This document shows, piece after piece, positions 23,739 through 30,261 of a stretch of DNA of 30,277 bases (position 1 is the first letter of the stretch; the number at the start of each line of letters is the position of its first letter). Below the pieces are notes generated by a model. The model ran no database searches. It saw nothing but the letters and a program-made list of their open reading frames with translations, and had not been told where the DNA came from. The stretch comes from Mageeibacillus sp. UBA1212 (GTDB lineage Bacteria > Bacillota > Clostridia > UBA1212). Where the stretch lies: NCBI GenBank assembly GCA_002309655.1, contig DBXM01000041.1, positions 1 to 30,277 on the forward strand, written 5' to 3'. A program made the translations under genes and the position numbers.

Positions 23739-24737
23739 ATGAAAAAATCTAAGAACAAAAAAGGATTGAAAGCGGTCGTTGCCGTTTTAATCGCGATTCC
23801 TGTTGCGCTGATAACGGTTTTCGCGGCTTTAATGTACATAATTCCCGTTTTTGAAACCGTCAAAAAAGAAAGCGTGGCAGGTTCAGCCGACTGGATGTCA
23901 CGACTTCCCGACGATAATCTTCTAAGCGAGACCGTGATACCCGGAACCCACGACAGCGCTTCAAAATACGCCGACCTCGCCTTCTTCTCGAAGTGTCAGG
24001 CGCTCACGGTCGCGGAGCAGCTCGAAGCCGGTTACAGATACCTCGACATAAGGCTTGCGGTCGACGGCGAAGACATGAATCTGATGCACGGGTTCACCGC
24101 CTGCAGAACCGGCTGGCTGCCCTTCTCGCACAAGCTGAAACTCAGCGCGCTGCTTGACGACTGCTACCGATTTCTCGACGCCCACCCCACGGAGACTGTA
24201 ATTTTCGCGGTCAAACAGGAACACGGTGACGAAACGGTCTCGGAGTTCCAGCGCGTTCTTAACCTAATTATAGGGAAAAACAAAAATTACTGGATGACCG
24301 GAGGCGGCATTCCAACAGTCGGCGAGGCGCGCGGAAAACTTGTGCTTTTGCGCAGGTACTCGGACGAGGCCGGTTTGGGTGCTGACAGTGGGACCGGCCT
24401 CTACTGGCGCGACCAGGGCGGAAGAGACGACGTTACGCTGAACACGGAAGACAATGAATGCGACGGCTTCACGCTGCACGTTCAGGACCGTTACAAATAC
24501 GATTCGGACGAAAAATGGAACGCTTTTCTTGCGGGAATCGCCAAGTCTCAATCCTCCGCCGAAGACGTTTCACTCAACTTCCTCTCCACCAACGGCTCGC
24601 CCAGCTACGGCCACCCATATAAATATGCGCGCGACCTGAATTCCCGGCTTCTGAATGAAAAGCCGGAGCTTAAAGGCTGGATCGCCGTCGATTTCGCAGA
24701 CGCAAAAATGGCGGAACTGATTTATTCAGCTAATTAA
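23739..24737 (+). CDS. Membrane-anchored PI-PLC-type phosphodiesterase
   Basis: 332 residues. A basic N-terminus and TM segment (about 10-35) anchor an extracellular PLC-X domain. Motifs: VIPGTHDSAS with His71, the substrate/metal-region YLDIRLAV (about 101-108), the second catalytic His117 in NLMHGFTACRTGW, VIFAVKQEHG, and VLLRRYS. This is the two-His arrangement of bacterial phosphatidylinositol-specific phospholipase C, which cleaves PI or GPI-type lipids without calcium. ATG 23739 has AAGGAG 5 bases upstream; the in-frame ATG at 23718 has none. Last gene of the operon, 26 bases after the Ig-repeat gene, with a strong terminator behind it. Confidence 0.9.
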   Translation: MKKSKNKKGLKAVVAVLIAIPVALITVFAALMYIIPVFETVKKESVAGSADWMSRLPDDNLLSETVIPGTHDSASKYADLAFFSKCQALTVAEQLEAGYRYLDIRLAVDGEDMNLMHGFTACRTGWLPFSHKLKLSALLDDCYRFLDAHPTETVIFAVKQEHGDETVSEFQRVLNLIIGKNKNYWMTGGGIPTVGEARGKLVLLRRYSDEAGLGADSGTGLYWRDQGGRDDVTLNTEDNECDGFTLHVQDRYKYDSDEKWNAFLAGIAKSQSSAEDVSLNFLSTNGSPSYGHPYKYARDLNSRLLNEKPELKGWIAVDFADAKMAELIYSAN

Positions 24738-24758
24738 AATTATCAGACCGTTTAACTC

Positions 24759-24797
24759 AAAACGGACCGGAGTTTTTGCACTTCCGGACCGTTTTTT
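24759..24797 (+). terminator. Strong Rho-independent terminator, probably bidirectional
   Basis: AAAACGGACCGGA pairs perfectly with TCCGGACCGTTTT (13 bp, 11-nt loop) and continues into TTTTTT. The A-run at the left arm gives a T-run on the other strand, so it also suits the convergent Sel1-repeat gene. Confidence 0.93.
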
Positions 24798-24839
24798 GTT
24801 CAATGACAACTAAGCAGTATCTTGTCTGATTATTCCGAC

Positions 24840-25262
24840 TCAATCATCCTCAAAATCGGACAGCATGTCGTAAGCCGTGTCATATCCGGCGTTTGCCGAC
24901 TTCCTCAGCCAATTAATTGCCTCACTTTTGTTCTTTTCAAAATCCTTCGTGAGAAGGATCTTCGCGACGTTGTACATCGCCTCGGGAACGCCCTGCTCCG
25001 CCGCCTTCAGAAACCATTTGTACGCTTCGTCAAGGTTCGGCTCGGTTCCTCTTCCGGACCAATACATGAATCCCAGAGTAAACTGCGAAATCGCGTCGCC
25101 GCTCTCCGAAGCAACAGTCAGATAGCGAAGCGCCCTGTCAAGGTCCTGCGGAATATTCCAGCCGTAATAGAATTCCTTCCCGAGAAACGCGCACATTTCC
25201 GGGTCGCCCTCTTCGCACAAATCGATACAAGCCTTAAGTTTTTCTTCAAAAGTGGGTTCCAT
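24840..25262 (-). CDS. Sel1-repeat (SLR) protein
   Basis: 140 residues, no signal peptide. At least three Sel1-type helical repeats: around 45-80 (ALRYLTVASESGDAISQFTLGFMYWSGRG), 81-116 (EAYKWFLKAAEQGVPEAMYNVAKI) and 117-137 (EAINWLRKSANAGYDTAYDML). Such repeats bind partner proteins. GGAGA lies 8 bases before the ATG. A TATAAT lies about 45 bases upstream but without a matching -35. No functional partner is evident in the neighbourhood. Confidence 0.88.
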   Translation of the reverse strand: MEPTFEEKLKACIDLCEEGDPEMCAFLGKEFYYGWNIPQDLDRALRYLTVASESGDAISQFTLGFMYWSGRGTEPNLDEAYKWFLKAAEQGVPEAMYNVAKILLTKDFEKNKSEAINWLRKSANAGYDTAYDMLSDFEDD

Positions 25263-25404
25263 AACATTATTCTCCTTTTTTATTCAAGAATGTTTTTCGA
25301 TCAAATATTATAACGCCTTGTAAAAATGATGAGGACATGAAGAATCAAAAGCAAATCCCATTTATTCTTGCGCATCTTGAAAACTCTTCCTTTCCTGACG
25401 GTAA

Positions 25405-26451
25405 TCATTCAATTCTCGTGTAAAAAGTGTTTTTGCCTTTGCCTTCGCGCCTTATCTCCCCGTCTGCTACCAGCTTGCGGAGAGCGCCCTCGACAGAGCT
25501 AATGCTAAGCGAAGGACAAAGCGCCATAATATCCTGCTTGCCGAATTTTCCGATCTTCAACTGAACCGCTTTTCTTACCGAATCCAGCGCGGACGGATTT
25601 CCTTCAACGAGGGCAAATCTCTCCTCGAAATCCTTGTACGCCGCAAGAACGGTTCCAAGCAGATATTTTATAAAAGGCACGGGATCGTCTTTCCCTTCAT
25701 GCCATCCGACTTGAGACGCGGAAAGCGCTTCGTAATAAAGGTCTTTGTTTTTGGCTATCTTCTCCTCGAGCGAAATATACTTGCCGACGAAAAAGCCGCA
25801 CCTGTAAAGAAGCAGGGTTGTGAGCAGTCTGCTCATGCGACCGTTGCCGTCATTGAACGGATGAATGCAGAGAAAGTCGTGAATGAACACAGGAATGGCA
25901 ATCAGCGGCTCAAGCTCCATATTTCCGATCACACAGTTAAACTCTTCGCAGATCCGGTCAAGAGCCTCCGGAGTCTCAAACGGATCGAGAGGCGTAAACA
26001 GAATTCGCGTGTGCCCGTCAGGGTACCTGGCGCTGATATAATTCTGAACGTTTTTCATCTTTCCGGCCTCAGAGTTCTGAGTATAGCTGAAAAGGATCTT
26101 ATGAAGCTGAAGAATGTAGTTCCTGTTTATCGGAATTGCGTCAAAGCTTTCGTGAATAATTGCAAGAACGTCTCTGTAACCGGCGATTTCGTTCTCATCG
26201 CGGGTTTTGGGAGCGGTCTTCTCCTCCATCAGCTGCTTAATACGCGTATTAGTTGTGACAATGCCTTCGATCTCGTTGGAAGCTTTGGTGCTCTGAATCT
26301 TGGCAATCTCTACAAGCTTTTCAAGCTTTTCGGGTTTCTGCTTAAGATACATCTCCTGTTTGCCGGCTTCTTTGTATATTGCGGCAATCAGTCCGAGAAG
26401 TTCCGAATCCCACTTCTCATCTGATATTTTCCTGTAATCAAAAGACCTCAT
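25405..26451 (-). CDS. Fic-domain protein (class II) with C-terminal winged helix
   Basis: 348 residues. Fic proteins transfer AMP or another nucleotide part to target proteins. The catalytic loop is complete: HPFNDGNGRMSR (residues 197-208, His197), with the flap region before it (ARYPDGHTRILFTPLDPFETP). An inhibitory helix motif S/T-xxx-E-G is present at the N-terminal side (TKASNEIEGI, Ser58, Glu62-Gly63), defining class II and an autoinhibited form. The C-terminal ~60 residues (KFGKQDIMALCPSLSISSVEGALRKLVADGEIRREGKGKN in part) form a winged helix. GGAGGGG lies 7 bases before the ATG. No antitoxin gene is adjacent, in line with built-in inhibition. The promoter region is rich in AAGGGAA elements. 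Confidence 0.94.
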   Translation of the reverse strand: MRSFDYRKISDEKWDSELLGLIAAIYKEAGKQEMYLKQKPEKLEKLVEIAKIQSTKASNEIEGIVTTNTRIKQLMEEKTAPKTRDENEIAGYRDVLAIIHESFDAIPINRNYILQLHKILFSYTQNSEAGKMKNVQNYISARYPDGHTRILFTPLDPFETPEALDRICEEFNCVIGNMELEPLIAIPVFIHDFLCIHPFNDGNGRMSRLLTTLLLYRCGFFVGKYISLEEKIAKNKDLYYEALSASQVGWHEGKDDPVPFIKYLLGTVLAAYKDFEERFALVEGNPSALDSVRKAVQLKIGKFGKQDIMALCPSLSISSVEGALRKLVADGEIRREGKGKNTFYTRIE

Positions 26452-26480
26452 CGGACATCCCCTCCTTTGCTTTCCATTAA

Positions 26481-26509
26481 ATTCTAGCGCAAAATAAGGG
26501 AATTGTCAA
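26481..26509 (-). promoter_or_regulatory. SigA-type promoter for the Fic gene
   Basis: Minus strand TTGACA (26509-26504), 17 nt, TAGAAT (26486-26481). Confidence 0.88.
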
Positions 26510-26547
26510 TAGTTCAAGGGAATATTCCCGTATTATTGTAAGGGAAA
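26496..26547. promoter_or_regulatory. Candidate operator cluster: 12-bp palindrome plus flanking AAGGGAA copies
   Basis: GGGAATATTCCC (26518-26529) is a perfect palindrome just upstream of the -35. AAGGGAAT also occurs at 26496-26503 (inside the promoter spacer) and AAGGGAAA at 26540-26547, all on the same strand, starting 20 and 24 bases apart, close to two helical turns. The Fic protein's winged helix is a possible binder (inference). Confidence 0.55.
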
Positions 26548-26609
26548 AAGGTTATTTTCGACGGATTCGTGAAGCGTTGAAAGATTTTGCCAACCGGAAT
26601 GTGCCGGTT

Positions 26610-26951
26610 TCAATTTGTGATTTTACCGGTTAAAACTAAAAAGACAAAAACTGCCATCCCGCATGCCGCAACTGCGAAAACCGCTATATGACATATGCTC
26701 AATACTAAAGTCGTTGTCCTTCTCCATCCATGCAGTCTGCGGAAAACTGCAAACCCGGTAACAGCTAAGGCAATTCCCATGATTAAAGCCACCGGAATAA
26801 CATATACTCCAATGTCCTGAATGACTTGTAAACCTTTTTTATATAAAGCATTAGCCGGAGTCGACATATAAAGAGCAACAATTTTATAAAGTCCGAACGG
26901 AATTAATTCAATCCACGGGAATACAACCGATAGTTTTTCATCTTTAATCAT
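26610..26951 (-). CDS. Small polytopic membrane protein, unknown
   Basis: 113 residues. An N-terminal polar/amphipathic part with a moderately hydrophobic stretch (VFPWIELIPFGLYKIVALY), then two strong TM segments (VYVIPVALIMGIALAVTGFAV and VLSICHIAVFAVAACGMAVFVFLVL) separated by a basic loop (RRLHGWRRTT), which would face the cytoplasm. GGAGG lies 5 bases before the ATG. The gene is AT-richer than its neighbours. No family is recognised. An ACCGG-containing hairpin (AACCGG...CCGGTT, about 26591-26608) follows the stop and may weakly terminate. Confidence 0.72.
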   Translation of the reverse strand: MIKDEKLSVVFPWIELIPFGLYKIVALYMSTPANALYKKGLQVIQDIGVYVIPVALIMGIALAVTGFAVFRRLHGWRRTTTLVLSICHIAVFAVAACGMAVFVFLVLTGKITN

Positions 26952-26983
26952 TTCTGCCTCCGTAATTCAGAAACGAATGTGCA

Positions 26984-27018
26984 GTTATTGCTTCAAAAAA
27001 ACTGAAGCAGTACATAAC
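26984..27018. repeat. Hairpin between SfsA and the small membrane-protein gene
   Basis: TGCTTCA (26989-26995) pairs with TGAAGCA (27003-27009) around an A-run, extended by GTTAT/ATAAC across a 4-base bulge. It lies right after the sfsA stop on the minus strand, so it may help end that transcript, although no T-run follows. Confidence 0.4.
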
Positions 27019-27019
27019 A

Positions 27020-27676
27020 TCATCTCTTTAAAACCGAAATGCTGTCCGCCTCAACGTGGCAATGCAGGAAAAGTATCTCAACCCCCGCCCGCTTGGCGTC
27101 TTCAAGCGCTTCGCCGAACTCGGGATGCGTTGCGACGTTGGCTCTTACTTCCGTTACGCCGTCCATTTGGATCACGAACGCCAGAACGGCCCGATAGCCT
27201 TCCGTTTTCGCTTTGATCAGCTCGCGAATATGCTTCACACCGCGTTCCGTGGGTGCGTCCGGGAAGTAACCGACGCCGTCAACTTCAAGCGTGCAGCCTT
27301 TGACTTCCATCAGAAACCGCTCTTCACCGCGCTCCATGTAGAAGTCGACGCGGGAGTTCCCGTACGTGTGCTCCGGAACGATCCTGTCAAAGCCCTGCTC
27401 CGCCAGCCATTCATAAGCGACCTTGTTCGGCGCCTGACTGTCGATGTTGAACAGAATTCCGTTCGATTTGCGCACAGCCACAAGGTCGTAAACGGTTTTT
27501 CGGAGCGGATTGCCGGAGGCGGTCAGCCACACCTCAGCACCGGGAACGAGCAATTCCCTGCAGCGACCGGTGTTTTTGACGTGCACCGTCTCAACCGTTC
27601 CGTTTAAGTTGACGTGAGCCGTAAACCGGTTCGGGCGGTCGATGAATATCGCTTTGGTTATGTTATCGTAAGTCAT
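27020..27676 (-). CDS. sfsA: SfsA-family DNA/RNA nuclease-like protein
   Basis: 218 residues, cytoplasmic. The N-terminal OB-like part (FIDRPNRFTAHVNLNG, then HVKNTGRCRELLVPGAEVWL) and the C-terminal nuclease-like part (SRVDFYMERGEERFLMEVKGCTL, then FPDAPTERGVKHIRELIKA) match SfsA throughout, including the D-(x)n-E-x-K type metal site. It was first described as a sugar fermentation stimulation factor; a nuclease role is proposed for the family. ATG 27676 is chosen by alignment of the usual N-terminus; an in-frame TTG at 27688 has AAGGA too close to it. It follows a GNAT gene by 40 bases. Confidence 0.94.
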   Translation of the reverse strand: MTYDNITKAIFIDRPNRFTAHVNLNGTVETVHVKNTGRCRELLVPGAEVWLTASGNPLRKTVYDLVAVRKSNGILFNIDSQAPNKVAYEWLAEQGFDRIVPEHTYGNSRVDFYMERGEERFLMEVKGCTLEVDGVGYFPDAPTERGVKHIRELIKAKTEGYRAVLAFVIQMDGVTEVRANVATHPEFGEALEDAKRAGVEILFLHCHVEADSISVLKR

Positions 27677-27716
27677 TTCAGTCCGCAATGTCCTTAAAAA
27701 TAATTGACTCCGGAGT

Positions 27717-28163
27717 TCACCGGTGGATATACATTCTGCTCAAACCGGGTTCGCCGTCGCTCTGAACCTGGCAATACAATTCCCATCCGTATCTCTCGTA
27801 GAAGCCTATCCGGTCAGTGACAAGATAAACCGGCGAGACGCCTTTCGCGCGCAAATCTTCAACGGCCATATTAAGCAGCCGGCCGGCGACACCTTTGCGG
27901 CGGTATTCTTCTTCGGTATAGACCGCACAAACATTGGGCGTCAGATCTTTTCTGTCATGAAAGTCGTTTGCAACAACGCCAAGACCGCCGATGATTGTAT
28001 CGCCGTCCAGGCAGAGATACCAGCCGTATTCCGTTCTGCCGTCGAGATACGCGTCCATGCACTCCAAATACTCCTCGACGGGAACGTTCCACTTTCCGTG
28101 AAACCATTCCGCGACGTAGTTCTTTATCTCAGGCCTTTCTCTCAGCGTTATATATGCATACAT
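27717..28163 (-). CDS. GNAT-family N-acetyltransferase
   Basis: 148 residues, the size of a single GNAT domain. The acetyl-CoA loop is in YTEEEYRRKGVAGRLLNMA (R-x-x-G-x-A/G pattern), preceded by beta strand GWYLCLDGDTIIGGLGVV and followed by YLVTDRIGFYERYGWELY. The acceptor is unknown. GGGAGA lies before the ATG. It sits between the DUF6440 gene and sfsA with short gaps, so it is probably co-transcribed with them. Confidence 0.9.
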   Translation of the reverse strand: MYAYITLRERPEIKNYVAEWFHGKWNVPVEEYLECMDAYLDGRTEYGWYLCLDGDTIIGGLGVVANDFHDRKDLTPNVCAVYTEEEYRRKGVAGRLLNMAVEDLRAKGVSPVYLVTDRIGFYERYGWELYCQVQSDGEPGLSRMYIHR

Positions 28164-28210
28164 TCCCGTCTCCCGATCTGTAAACTTCTAGTTTTCCGGA
28201 TTATTACGGA

Positions 28211-28399
28211 TTATTCCTGTTTTGAAACAATAACTCTCCCCTGAGAATCAAGAAGAGGCGTAATGCCGGCGCCGTAACCGGATTTCCAAACAAGGTACTG
28301 AACGCCCGTCTCTTTATCAACGATGATCTGACGCACACCTTCATCACGCAACGAACTACCGTCCTTAAAAACAACCACGAATCTGCTTCCAGTTGACAT
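28211..28399 (-). CDS. DUF6440-family small protein
   Basis: 62 residues. The signature RFVVVFKDGSSLRDEGVRQIIVDKETGVQYLVWKSGYGAGITPLLDSQGRVIV in parts matches DUF6440: a compact beta-rich protein of unknown function. The frame is open further upstream, but that part overlaps the preceding gene and reads as noise; ATG 28399 has AAAGGGG 10 bases upstream. It lies 58 bases after the membrane-protein gene. Confidence 0.82.
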   Translation of the reverse strand: MSTGSRFVVVFKDGSSLRDEGVRQIIVDKETGVQYLVWKSGYGAGITPLLDSQGRVIVSKQE

Positions 28400-28457
28400 A
28401 ATACCTGTTCCCCTTTCGAAATTGTAATGAATGAAATCAAATTTTACAAACCGTATT

Positions 28458-28955
28458 CTATGGAGTAATTCCGCGCAAATTTCCAAGTACGTGGAAGAAA
28501 TGCACTGCCAGGAATACAGCACCGGTAATAACCAGCGGCGTGTTTTGACGCCAGAGACCAACGGCCACATAATACAGCGGCGGCAATGATACGATAAAAA
28601 GCAACATTATAAAGGCGCTTTGAAAACCTGCGAAGTAAAGACCCCAGCCGATATAGTTGGCAAGCAGGATAACCGCAGCAAGAATGAAAAACACCTTTTC
28701 CCTTAAGGTCGACACCGAAAACACCGAAGCGTTCTTGTGGATAACGAAGACCATAATAACAACGGTCAATGATCCCAGGATCTTCTCGCAGACGTCCAGC
28801 ACGGTTGAAGCCTCATTCATGTTCATGATCGGATTTGACTCCAGGCGGAAAAGAGGCATCAACATGTAAGGAACCTCCTGAAGAGCAAACAGAACAAGCC
28901 CCGGCGCCCAAAAGCCAAGATACTGATCACCAAAAAGTTTGAACCAACGTACCAT
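28458..28955 (-). CDS. Polytopic membrane protein, unknown
   Basis: About 165 residues with five hydrophobic stretches, including WAPGLVLFALQEVPYMLM, VVIMVFVIHKNASVF (shorter), VFFILAAVILLANYIGWGLYF, FIMLLFIVSLPPLYYVAVGLW and ITGAVFLAVHFFHVLG. Family not recognised. The frame opens at ATG 28994, but the -10 of the only good promoter (28993-28998) covers that codon, so transcripts should begin downstream of it. ATG 28955 (GGGGGA 4-5 bases upstream) or ATG 28967 is then the true start; I chose 28955. Confidence 0.7.
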   Translation of the reverse strand: MVRWFKLFGDQYLGFWAPGLVLFALQEVPYMLMPLFRLESNPIMNMNEASTVLDVCEKILGSLTVVIMVFVIHKNASVFSVSTLREKVFFILAAVILLANYIGWGLYFAGFQSAFIMLLFIVSLPPLYYVAVGLWRQNTPLVITGAVFLAVHFFHVLGNLRGITP

Positions 28956-28992
28956 CAAATCCCCCATAAAGTCCGACGTGTCTGTGATTAAC

Positions 28993-29021
28993 ATTATAAG
29001 TCAATATCTATTTTACTTCAA
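28993..29021 (-). promoter_or_regulatory. SigA-type promoter for the membrane protein/DUF6440 group
   Basis: Minus strand TTGAAG (29021-29016), 17 nt, TATAAT (28998-28993). It overlaps the first ATG of the open frame and so argues for an internal start. Confidence 0.8.
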
Positions 29022-29249
29022 GCTTTGTAGAAAAAACTAACCTTTCTCTTTTGTATGTCATCCTCAAATTCTGATTTATCCGTATTGTCCTCTTTTCTAT
29101 CAGTATACCTATCGCCTCTTTTTCTCGTGCTTCTAATAATCAAATTAAGAATCTTTTAATAAAAAAATCAGATATTAACCAGTAATCACATATTTGAACA
29201 CACAAGCTGAACTATTACAGAGGAATGTAAAAACGGCCGAAAATAGGTC

Positions 29250-29282
29250 AAAAAAAGCGCCTGTCAAGCACTGATGGGCGCT
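29250..29282 (-). terminator. Rho-independent terminator on the minus strand
   Basis: Minus strand AGCGCC (29282-29277), 15-nt loop, GGCGCT (29261-29256), then TTTTTTT. It would end transcripts coming from the GNAT gene at 29467-29988. Confidence 0.75.
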
Positions 29283-29357
29283 AATTTTATGCTTTACAAC
29301 CTTATGCGAGTTAATAGTGGAGCATCATCGGCATGTGATTTAAGGGGACAAAACTAT

Positions 29358-29451
29358 GGTTAAGGGGGCATTTTTCGTCATTTTATCGAAACTGACCCCC
29401 TTAACCGGCAAAACTTGTTCCGCTATTTGAATTATTCATCTCGAAAAATGC
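29358..29451. repeat. Interlocking inverted repeats (pseudoknot-like order)
   Basis: Pair A: GGTTAAGGGGG (29358-29368) with CCCCCTTAACC (29396-29406), 11 bp. Pair B: GCATTTTTCG (29368-29377) with CGAAAAATGC (29442-29451), 10 bp. The order A-B-A'-B' means that a transcript of either strand could form an H-type pseudoknot or switch between two hairpins. Confidence 0.6.
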
Positions 29452-29466
29452 AATCCGTGAATACGC

Positions 29467-29988
29467 TTAAAGTTTTAATAATGCAGGTATTTCATCCCAG
29501 CCTTTGGGGAGTTCAGGCTCTTCTACGAAACCGAACGAGCTGTAAAGCTTTCTTGCCACTTTGTTTTCCGGCTCATATGAAAGCCAGCAATACTCTGCTT
29601 TCCCGGCAGGAAAGGTGCGGATGTAGTCAAGCGCAAGTTTCATTGCCTCTCTGCCGTATCCTTTTCGCTGTTCCTCTTTGTCGATCATAAAGCGCCAAAA
29701 GAGATAGTTGTCATAAACGTAGTCTGGAGTTTCTTCTTCGTCATCTTCATCATCATCTTCGTCGCCCCTTTTTATGTATCCAATCATCAAAAAACCAACC
29801 GGTTTATCCCCGGCGTATATGCCGAAAGGTTGGGCAAAACCACCTTCGGCCACTGTTGCGTATGCTTCTGCTATACTGTATATGTTACTGGCAACAAACT
29901 GTTTCTGTTCATCGGAAACAGTGAGCTTTATCAGATCGTCGAGGTTGTCAGTGTCGACTTTTACAAGCCTTACCGCTTCTTTACTCAT
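29467..29988 (-). CDS. GNAT-family N-acetyltransferase with acidic insert
   Basis: 173 residues. The acetyl-CoA loop is clear (MIDKEEQRKGYGREAMKLALDYI), with the late GNAT part WLSYEPENKVARKLYSSFGFVEEPE. A run of acidic residues (GDEDDDEDDEEE, about 76-87) interrupts the usual beta-2/beta-3 region and is coded by a GAA/GAT trinucleotide-rich tract. The polyamine-acetyltransferase-like LWRFMIDKEEQRKGYG context is suggestive, but the acceptor is unknown. Its ribosome site (GGAGAT, 8 bases upstream) overlaps the end of the truncated ATPase stub, whose promoter therefore probably drives it. Confidence 0.9.
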   Translation of the reverse strand: MSKEAVRLVKVDTDNLDDLIKLTVSDEQKQFVASNIYSIAEAYATVAEGGFAQPFGIYAGDKPVGFLMIGYIKRGDEDDDEDDEEETPDYVYDNYLFWRFMIDKEEQRKGYGREAMKLALDYIRTFPAGKAEYCWLSYEPENKVARKLYSSFGFVEEPELPKGWDEIPALLKL

Positions 29989-29994
29989 TGTCTC

Positions 29995-30204
29995 TTATCT
30001 CCTGTAATAATCATGGCTTTCAAGGTTCTGTTTGGCGCTGCTTTCGACGCCCATAAAATATATTGCGCTTTTCTTGCCGATGAACTCGTTGATCAGTGCC
30101 GTCTTGCCGACACGGCGGCGGCCGTAAATGACAACAAATTCAAATCGGTCGGATTTATAAAGATTATTCAGCGTTTTCAGTTCAGCTTCTCTTCCAATAA
30201 ACAT
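29995..30204 (-). pseudogene. 5' stub of an AAA-type ATPase (truncated)
   Basis: 69 codons with strong similarity in pattern to the N-terminus of archaeal-type/DUF234-linked AAA ATPases: MFIGREAELKTLNNLY, then VVIYGRRRVGKTALINEF (Walker A, GRRRVGKT) and IYFMGVESSAKQNLE. Such proteins are usually over 400 residues; here the family-like sequence stops at QNLE, and a short unrelated end (SHDYYRR) meets a stop. Walker B, sensor and C-terminal nuclease-like parts are gone. The start is good (GGAGG 7 bases before the ATG) and the promoter intact, so a short peptide may still be made. Deletion is more likely than frameshift because I see no continuation in other frames. Confidence 0.8.
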
Positions 30205-30232
30205 TGCAGAACCTCCGTCTTGGGTTTAAATT

Positions 30233-30261
30233 ATTATAGCGCATCTTCTCGATAAAGTCAA
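30233..30261 (-). promoter_or_regulatory. SigA-type promoter for the ATPase stub and GNAT gene
   Basis: Minus strand TTGACT (30261-30256), 17 nt, TATAAT (30238-30233); leader of about 25 bases to the ATG. Confidence 0.87.

Larger units (their letters stand above)
29022..29466. other. Non-coding AT-rich stretch with structured elements
   Basis: About 445 bases without a credible gene. The left part (to about 29240) is AT-rich with nothing recognisable. The right part holds a minus-strand terminator (29250-29282), two similar G-rich motifs (TTTAAGGGGACA at 29339-29350 and GTTAAGGGGGCA at 29359-29370) and interlocking inverted repeats (29358-29451). It could be a decayed mobile element or an RNA gene; I cannot identify either. 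Confidence 0.5.

Noticed and set aside
25307..25312. TATAAT upstream of the Sel1-repeat gene as a promoter
   Set aside because: No acceptable -35 at 16-18 bases and no extended TG, so I did not list it.
28400..28570. N-terminal extension of the DUF6440 gene to 28570
   Set aside because: It overlaps the upstream gene's coding end and has no family similarity; ATG 28399 begins the recognisable domain.
29339..29406. Assignment of the G-rich repeats to a named insertion-sequence family
   Set aside because: The motifs look like element ends, but I could not match them to a family from memory and see no transposase nearby.
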